11,781 bases of DNA, taken from positions 1 to 11,781 of the forward strand of contig JBFFZZ010000072.1 of assembly GCA_041568335.1 (NCBI GenBank). Reading direction: 5' to 3'. The position numbers were made by a program, and so were the translations under genes. This DNA comes from WVWW01 sp041568335 (GTDB taxonomy: Bacteria; Acidobacteriota; Polarisedimenticolia; Polarisedimenticolales; Polarisedimenticolaceae). The notes beneath the pieces were generated by a model. It did not search any database. It worked only from the letters and a program-made list of their open reading frames with translations, and was not told where the DNA came from. Positions 7,076-11,781 of the stretch are shown in pieces; position 1 is the stretch's first letter; the number at the start of each line of letters is the position of its first letter.

Positions 7076-9772
7076 ATGGCAGCCGTTTCTCAAGGACGTT
7101 TCGACGACACCCTCTGGAATGGGATCCTCACCCGGGTCCTGCGCCCGTCGCGATACATCGGCGGGGAGTGGAACGAGGTCGTCAAGGACCCGCAGACCGT
7201 CGAGCTGACGTTTGCCCTGGGGTTTCCCGATGTCTACGAGATCGGGATGTCCCACCTGGGTTACCGGATCCTCTACTCGCTGCTCAACGACCGGGACGAC
7301 ACGGCCGCCGAGCGCGTGTTCTGCCCGTGGCCGGACATGGCGCAAGAGCTCCGCGACCACCGGTTGCCGCTCGCCAGCCTGGAGACCGGCCGGCCGCTGC
7401 GCGACTTCGACGTCGCCGGCTTCTCGCTGCAGTACGAGATGACGTTCACCAACGTCCTCGAGATGCTCGATCTGGGTGGAATCTCCCTGCGCTCCGTGGA
7501 CCGCCGCGAGGACGACCCGCTGGTCGTCGTCGGGGGGCCCGTTGTCTTCAACGTCGAGCCGCTCGCGGACTTCGTCGACCTCGTCTTCGTCGGTGACGGC
7601 GAGGAGATGATCCCCGAGTTTCTCGACCTGCTCAAGCGACTCAAGGCCGAGGGCGCTCCGCGCGCGACGCGGATTCGCGAGGCGGCGCGGATCGAGGGCA
7701 TCTACGCGCCGGCGCTCTACGACGTCGACAAGGATGAAGCGAGCGGGTTGCTGATCCCCGTGGACCGCGGCGAGGCGCCGTTCCCGGTTCAACGACGGAT
7801 CCTGATGGACCTCGATGACTACCCGTTCCCCGACCGGATCATCGTGCCGCACGGCGAGATCGTCCACGACCGCATCTCCGTCGAGATCATGCGCGGGTGC
7901 CCGGTCGGGTGCCGCTTCTGCCAGGCCGGCTACGTCTACCGGCCGACGCGCGAGCGCGACCCCAACCAGATCCGCGACACGGTGATTCGATCGGTGCGAT
8001 CGACCGGTTACGACGAGTTCTCCCTGTCCTCGCTGAACACCGGCGAGTACGGGGCGATCCACCCGGTGATGCTGGATCTGATGGATCGTTTCGAGCCGGA
8101 GAACGTCTCGATCTCGTTGTCCAGCATGCATGCCTCCACGATCACACCGGAGCTCTCGAAGCAGGTCCGGCGGGTCCGTAAGTCCGGTTTCACCATCGCG
8201 CCCGAGGCCGGCACGCAGAGGATGCGCAACGTCATCAACAAGAACCTGGACGAGGAACAGATCCTCACCGCGTGCCGTCTCGCCTTCGAGGCCGGTTGGG
8301 ATCACGTCAAGCTTTATTTCATGATCGGGTTGCCGACGGAAACGGACGCCGATGTCGACGGGCTCGTCGATCTCGCGCACAAGATCGCGGACATCGGACG
8401 CCAGGTACGCGGCAAGACGCGGCGCCCCTACGTCACGCTGTCGGCCTCGTCGTTCATCCCCAAGCCCGAGACGCCGTTCCAGTGGCTCGGGATGGACCGC
8501 ATCGAGAACCTCTATCGCAAGCAGGACCGGATCGCCGGCCGGGTCAAGCGCGGCGTGCGCTTCAAGCACCACGAGTGCGAGACCTCCTACCTCGAGGGCG
8601 TGTTCTCGCGTGGCGACCGGGCGCTCGGCGCGGTCCTCGAACGAGCCTGGCGCAACGGCGCGCGCTTCGACGGCTGGGGCGAGCACTTCAACCTCGACGC
8701 GTGGAAGAGCGCGTTCGACCAGGAGGGGATCGACCCCGATTTCTACGCCTACACCGATCTCGACCCGGAGGGCCGCCTGCCGTGGCACGTCGTGCACTCG
8801 AAGGTCAACCGCAAATGGCTGGCGATCGAGCTCAAGCGCGCGCTCGCCGAGGCCACGCTCTCGGTCTGCGGTCCGAAGGACTGTCACGGTTGCGCTCCGT
8901 TCGCGCGCGATTGCGTCAAGGGGGTGGTTGCCGAGACCACCGGCCGCCCGCTCGACTCCGACCTGCCGATCCTGTCGACGCCCGCGGCACCGGGGCCGGG
9001 AGTCCCGACCGATCGGGCGCCGCAAACAGCGGCCGGCCTTTCCGATGGCCCGCCCGGGGGGCAAGACGAACGTCCGCGCTATCGCTACCGAGCTCGATTC
9101 GAGAAGCGTGGTCGGCTGAAGTTCCTCGGGCATCTCGACCTGGTGCGGATGCTGCTGCGAGCGCTCCGTCGCGCCCGTGTCGACCTCGTCTACACCCGCG
9201 GGTTCAACCCCAAGCCGAAGGTCTCGTTCGGCCCGGCGCTTTCGGTCGGGTTGACCTCCGAAGGCGAGTACATGGACTTCGAGACCTGGGAACGCATCGA
9301 CCCGGACGAGCTCCGGCGACGGGTTCAATCGATGCTGCCGAACGGGTTGAGGTTCGTGACCGTCCGCGCGCTGCGCCGGGACACGCCCAAGCTCGGCGAC
9401 ACGATTCGCGCCGCGCGTTACCGCGTGAGCCACGTCGACGCCGCCAAGCTGGAGCGCGGTGTCGAGCGCTGGAGCGCGGCGACCCCGATCACGGTCGAAC
9501 GCGAGGGCAAGAACGGGAAGGTCAAGACGTTCGACTTGAGCCGCGAGATGGAAACGGTCGAATCCGGCGGCGACGGGACCATGCGCTTCACGCTGGCGAT
9601 CCACCACGACGGCGCCTCGGTGCGTCCGGGTGAGGCGCTGCACGGGCTGCTGGGCGAATCGATCGCCGGGCTGAGCGTGGTCCGCGAGGATCTGCTCGTC
9701 GAATGGAACGGTCGCCGGGTCAATCCGATCCTCGCGGCGGCCGCGAGCGATGGTCAGCGAACTCCGGTTTAG
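7076..9772 (+). CDS. B12-binding radical SAM protein fused to a DUF2344 (radical SAM-linked) domain
   Basis: This 898-residue protein matches the pattern of TIGR03960 (B12-type radical SAM) followed by TIGR03936/DUF2344. No reaction is known to me for the family. The N-terminal ~230 residues look like a cobalamin-type Rossmann domain (FALGFPDVYEIGMSHLGYRI, VVVGGPVVFNVEPLADFVD). The radical SAM core begins near 268 with the cluster motif CPVGCRFC (C275, C279, C282), which would bind a 4Fe-4S cluster and S-adenosylmethionine. A second cysteine group (C598, C603, C606, C613) follows the core. A Pro/Gly-rich linker (about 627-667) leads to DUF2344 (about 668-890; RLKFLGHLD, GFNPKPKVSFGPALS). In many bacteria the two parts are separate genes. 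The ATG at 7076 has GGAG at 7067-7070. The 3' end overlaps the RNase E/G gene by 23 bases, suggesting a joint role in RNA metabolism or modification; that is inference. Confidence 0.9.
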   Translation: MAAVSQGRFDDTLWNGILTRVLRPSRYIGGEWNEVVKDPQTVELTFALGFPDVYEIGMSHLGYRILYSLLNDRDDTAAERVFCPWPDMAQELRDHRLPLASLETGRPLRDFDVAGFSLQYEMTFTNVLEMLDLGGISLRSVDRREDDPLVVVGGPVVFNVEPLADFVDLVFVGDGEEMIPEFLDLLKRLKAEGAPRATRIREAARIEGIYAPALYDVDKDEASGLLIPVDRGEAPFPVQRRILMDLDDYPFPDRIIVPHGEIVHDRISVEIMRGCPVGCRFCQAGYVYRPTRERDPNQIRDTVIRSVRSTGYDEFSLSSLNTGEYGAIHPVMLDLMDRFEPENVSISLSSMHASTITPELSKQVRRVRKSGFTIAPEAGTQRMRNVINKNLDEEQILTACRLAFEAGWDHVKLYFMIGLPTETDADVDGLVDLAHKIADIGRQVRGKTRRPYVTLSASSFIPKPETPFQWLGMDRIENLYRKQDRIAGRVKRGVRFKHHECETSYLEGVFSRGDRALGAVLERAWRNGARFDGWGEHFNLDAWKSAFDQEGIDPDFYAYTDLDPEGRLPWHVVHSKVNRKWLAIELKRALAEATLSVCGPKDCHGCAPFARDCVKGVVAETTGRPLDSDLPILSTPAAPGPGVPTDRAPQTAAGLSDGPPGGQDERPRYRYRARFEKRGRLKFLGHLDLVRMLLRALRRARVDLVYTRGFNPKPKVSFGPALSVGLTSEGEYMDFETWERIDPDELRRRVQSMLPNGLRFVTVRALRRDTPKLGDTIRAARYRVSHVDAAKLERGVERWSAATPITVEREGKNGKVKTFDLSREMETVESGGDGTMRFTLAIHHDGASVRPGEALHGLLGESIAGLSVVREDLLVEWNGRRVNPILAAAASDGQRTPV
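9731..9747 (+). repeat. GC-only-type hairpin directly before the RNase E/G start codon
   Basis: CTCGCGGC-G-GCCGCGAG is a perfect 17-base palindrome ending two bases before the ATG at 9750, exactly where a ribosome site should be. It lies inside the last codons of the radical SAM gene (an Ala-rich stretch of GCG/GCC codons, which makes palindromes easier by chance). A stem of about 7 bp would block initiation unless translating ribosomes open it. Confidence 0.45.
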
Positions 9773-11072
9773 CCGGCTCGGCGGACAGCTCTGGGCGGCG
9801 GCGGTCGAGGACGATCGGATCGTCGAGATCCACCACGAATGGCCCGGTGAGCGGCCGGCCTCGATCGGCTCGATCCACCTGGCCAAGGTCCGCCGGATCG
9901 TCCCACAGCTGAGCGCGGCGTTCGTTCGTCTGGACAAGAATCGCGAGGCCTACCTCGGGGGCGACGACCTCCACGGCGACGGGGCCGCGGCGGACAAGCT
10001 CGCGGCGCTACGGCCGGGATCGTTGCTCGTGGTGCAGGTTCGACGCGAGGCCTTCGGTGAGAAGCGTCCGCGCGTCACGGCGAAACCGGAGCTCGCCGGC
10101 ACGTTCATGACGGTCCGCCCGCAGGGCCAGGGTGTCGCCGTTTCGCGCAGGATCGCGGACGAGGCCGAGCGTGAGCGACTGGCCGACTGGGCGCGACGCT
10201 CGGGCGGCCGGATCCTGCTCCGCACGGCGGCCGCCGGGGTGGACGAGCAAGTCCTCCATGCAGAGCACGAAGAGCTGGCGCGGCAATCGGAGTCGTTGGC
10301 TCGAGCGGCTCGAGAGCGAAATGCGCCGGGCTGCCTCGATCCGGGACCGTCGCTGATCCAACGCCTGATCCGCGACTATGCGGGGAGAGGTTTGCGACGG
10401 ATCGTGGTGGAGACCGATGCGGATCACCGCGCGGTCGAACCCGCGGCCGGTGCGGTCGTCCGCATCGAGCGTCACGACGGCCCGGCGCCGCTGATCCACG
10501 CGTCCGGTCTCTGGGAGGCGGCCCAACAGGCTCTCGAGCCATGCGTCCGGCTGGAATCCGGTGCAACTTTGACGCTCGAGCCCACCGAGGCGTTGTGGGC
10601 GATCGACGTCAACGCCGCCGCGGTGCGTGCCTCCGGCGCACGCGGTCTCGAGACGGTCGCCATCAACGGCGCGGCCGCCGCCAGGATCGCGTCCGAGATC
10701 CGGCTCCGCGACATCGCGGGCACGATCCTGATCGATTTCCTCGCCCCGGGCGACAGGGCCGAACGCGAAGCCGTCCTGACCCGGTTGCGGAAGGCGTTGC
10801 GGTTCGACCGGCGCTATCTCCGGGTCGGCGGCTGGACGCGACTCGGGTTGTGCGAGCTCGCGCGGCGACGCCTCGGCCCGGGGTTGCTCGAGCGTCTGGG
10901 CCCGCCGGGCGAGCCGACACCCTGGGGAGCCGCGGCGCGGATCCTGGCGCACGAGGTCGTGGACCCGAAACCCGGCCGCACGGTGACCGTCGACGCTCGG
11001 ACCGCGCCCGCGCTCCGCGCGTCGATCGATTCGGCGGAATCGCCGATCGATCTGAAGATCGAAGTCGCCTAA
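9750..11072 (+). CDS. Divergent RNase E/G family endoribonuclease (short form)
   Basis: RNase E/G enzymes cleave single-stranded RNA during mRNA decay and rRNA processing. The 440-residue protein is shorter than E. coli RNase G (489). Along it are an S1-like domain (about 40-110; VRRIVPQLSAAFVRL), a 5'-monophosphate sensor region with VAVSRRI and LLRTAAAG (R158, T159), and a DNase I-like catalytic part. The metal-binding residues are present: D286 and N288 in AIDVN, and D329 in LIDFL. The D286-D329 spacing of 43 equals D303-D346 of E. coli RNase E. The zinc-link motif (CPxCxG) expected after the GLxExxRxR segment is missing; that segment here reads GLCELARRR and runs into a Pro/Gly-rich stretch. 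There is no C-terminal degradosome scaffold. ATG at 9750 lacks a clear ribosome site and overlaps the upstream gene, so translation is probably coupled. Rng-like is closer than Rne, but the symbol is left open. Confidence 0.87.
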   Translation: MVSELRFSRLGGQLWAAAVEDDRIVEIHHEWPGERPASIGSIHLAKVRRIVPQLSAAFVRLDKNREAYLGGDDLHGDGAAADKLAALRPGSLLVVQVRREAFGEKRPRVTAKPELAGTFMTVRPQGQGVAVSRRIADEAERERLADWARRSGGRILLRTAAAGVDEQVLHAEHEELARQSESLARAARERNAPGCLDPGPSLIQRLIRDYAGRGLRRIVVETDADHRAVEPAAGAVVRIERHDGPAPLIHASGLWEAAQQALEPCVRLESGATLTLEPTEALWAIDVNAAAVRASGARGLETVAINGAAAARIASEIRLRDIAGTILIDFLAPGDRAEREAVLTRLRKALRFDRRYLRVGGWTRLGLCELARRRLGPGLLERLGPPGEPTPWGAAARILAHEVVDPKPGRTVTVDARTAPALRASIDSAESPIDLKIEVA

Positions 11073-11557
11073 CCCAGTGGCGTGGCCGCACGCAACGCCA
11101 GACGGGCCGCTCGTCTCTCTGCGGCCTCGGCGGCCCGCCTGCGGTCCTCGTCATCCTCGGCCGTCAACGGCGGCGCCGGGTGGGGTTTGCCATGCTCGTC
11201 GACCGCGACCATCGTGACGAAGGCTCGCGTCGTGATGTTCCGGTGCGACGAAAGCGGGTCCTCCGAGAAGACCCGGACTTCCACCTCCATCGACGAGCCG
11301 AAGACGGCGTTGAGCCGCCCCTTGAGGATCAGGATGTCCCCGATCCGGACCGCGTTGATGAAGGCCACCGAATCGGCGCTCGCGGTGAGCACCAACGAGT
11401 GCGCGTGGCGCATCGCGACGATCGAGGCGCACTTGTCGATCAAGGCCAGGACCCTGCCGCCGAAGATCGAGCCGTGCGAATTGGCGTCCTCCGGCAGGAC
11501 GAGCTCACTCATCTCGACGAGCGAATCGGCGACCGTGCGGGGTTCGTTTCTGGTCAT
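11069..11557 (-). CDS. Hotdog-fold acyl-CoA thioesterase (YciA/BACH-like)
   Basis: The enzyme would hydrolyse acyl-CoA to free fatty acid and CoA in the cytoplasm. The 162-residue protein carries the family signature LPEDANSHGSIFGGRVLALID near residues 21-41, with N26 and the likely catalytic D41, then the central SVAFINAVRIGDILILKG and the closing VAVDEHGKPHPAPPL. Substrate chain length cannot be read from the sequence. After residue about 133 the tail is Glu/Arg/Ala-rich and probably helical, beyond the usual hotdog core. The ATG (complement of 11555-11557) follows GAGAGGG (complement of 11562-11568). A perfect TATAAT on this strand lies at 11590-11595. The gene faces the RNase gene and their stop codons overlap. 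Confidence 0.9.
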   Translation of the reverse strand: MTRNEPRTVADSLVEMSELVLPEDANSHGSIFGGRVLALIDKCASIVAMRHAHSLVLTASADSVAFINAVRIGDILILKGRLNAVFGSSMEVEVRVFSEDPLSSHRNITTRAFVTMVAVDEHGKPHPAPPLTAEDDEDRRRAAEAAERRAARLALRAATPLG

Positions 11558-11569
11558 CGGACCCTCTCG

Positions 11570-11602
11570 CGGGAGCGCAAAAGAAAGCGATTATAGCTCC
11601 CG
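11570..11602. repeat. Inverted repeat around the thioesterase -10 element
   Basis: CGGGAGC (11570-11576) and GCTCCCG (11596-11602) are perfect 7-base arms 19 bases apart, enclosing the TATAAT and the expected transcription start of the minus-strand gene. The position suits a repressor operator; chance is not excluded. Confidence 0.35.
11590..11595 (-). promoter_or_regulatory. Candidate -10 element of the thioesterase promoter
   Basis: The complement reads TATAAT, a perfect -10 hexamer in otherwise GC-rich DNA, 32 bases upstream of the thioesterase ATG. Transcription would begin about 25 bases before the start codon. The -35 region at normal spacing (around 11613-11619, reading TCGGGT) is a poor match. 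The hexamer is flanked by the inverted repeat at 11570-11602. Confidence 0.5.
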
Positions 11603-11608
11603 GTTTTC

Positions 11609-11651
11609 GGTCCACCCGATTTTCCGATATCCTTGAGTTGTCGGGTGGTCC
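11609..11651. repeat. Second inverted repeat in the divergent intergenic region
   Basis: CCACCCGA (11612-11619) and TCGGGTGG (11641-11648) are perfect 8-base arms. Extending outward past one mismatch adds two more pairs, giving 10 of 11. They are separated by 21 AT-richer bases. The right arm also pairs locally (CGGGT at 11642-11646 with ACCCG at 11653-11657). The repeat lies between the two divergent start codons and may be an operator for either gene. Confidence 0.35.
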
Positions 11652-11679
11652 AACCCGTATCGTTGAGGGACGACGATCC

Positions 11680-11781
11680 ATGAAACTCCATCTGCAACTC
11701 GCCAGCTCGCTAATGTTTCTCGCGCTCCTGGCGGTCGTATCCGCTCAGCCGGTCTTCGCCACGGCCGGGCCTCGCGAGGCC
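11680..11781 (+). CDS. Start of a secreted or periplasmic protein (partial, signal peptide only)
   Basis: Only 34 codons are inside the window, and the frame runs off the right edge. They form a typical Sec signal peptide: MKLH start, a hydrophobic core (SLMFLALLAVVSA) and a likely signal peptidase I site after PVFA (about residue 27). GAGGGA at 11665-11670, nine bases before the ATG, is a good ribosome site. The mature part visible (TAGPREA) gives no family clue. The gene is divergent from the thioesterase gene and shares its 122-base upstream region. Confidence 0.75.
   Translation, partial: MKLHLQLASSLMFLALLAVVSAQPVFATAGPREA

Noticed and set aside
6090..7208. 372-codon plus-strand frame over rodA and the start of the radical SAM gene
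   Set aside because: It is a shadow in another frame with Arg/Pro-rich sequence and spans two well-supported genes.
6953..9937. 994-codon open frame on the minus strand
   Set aside because: It is antisense to the radical SAM gene, whose plus-strand product has clear motifs. The translation is Arg/Asp/Gln-rich with no recognisable domain, a usual result of high GC at third codon positions.

Overview
The window is GC-rich bacterial chromosome with dense genes, little intergenic DNA and no mobile element, tRNA, rRNA or CRISPR array that I can see. Eight complete protein genes and the first 34 codons of a ninth account for nearly all of it. The MreBCD/PBP2/RodA set and signal-peptide proteins point to a rod-shaped, Gram-negative-type bacterium. 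The order mreBCD-mrdA-rodA, then a B12/radical SAM protein, then an RNase E/G homologue recalls Acidobacteriota and the former deltaproteobacteria (for example the Geobacter type). I cannot place the organism more precisely from sequence alone.

Layout: 58-1500 (+) is a membrane-anchored FecR-domain protein with Fn3-like and Ig-like C-terminal domains. An AT-richer gap (1501-1655) with a plausible sigma70-type promoter follows. 1656-6984 (+) is the elongasome operon mreB-mreC-mreD-mrdA(PBP2)-rodA, whose genes overlap by 1 to 26 bases. After a 91-base gap, 7076-9772 (+) encodes an 898-residue fusion of a B12-binding radical SAM protein (TIGR03960-like) with a DUF2344/TIGR03936-like domain. It overlaps by 23 bases a divergent RNase E/G (9750-11072, +). 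The stop codon of the RNase gene overlaps the stop codon of a convergent hotdog acyl-CoA thioesterase gene (11069-11557, -). A 122-base divergent promoter region rich in inverted repeats separates the thioesterase from a secreted-protein gene that begins at 11680 and runs off the window.

How the genes work together: MreB filaments, MreC and MreD organise the RodA glycosyltransferase and PBP2 transpeptidase for side-wall peptidoglycan synthesis, so 1656-6984 is one functional module. The FecR protein may be a periplasmic envelope protein, but its link to the module is positional only. The radical SAM/DUF2344 protein and RNase E/G form a second, translationally coupled pair. This pair is the least understood part of the window: the radical SAM family has no assigned reaction that I know of, and the RNase lacks the usual CPxC zinc-link motif while keeping both catalytic aspartates. 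Most of the window is conserved core machinery. I see no clear evidence of a wholly new system beyond that pair.
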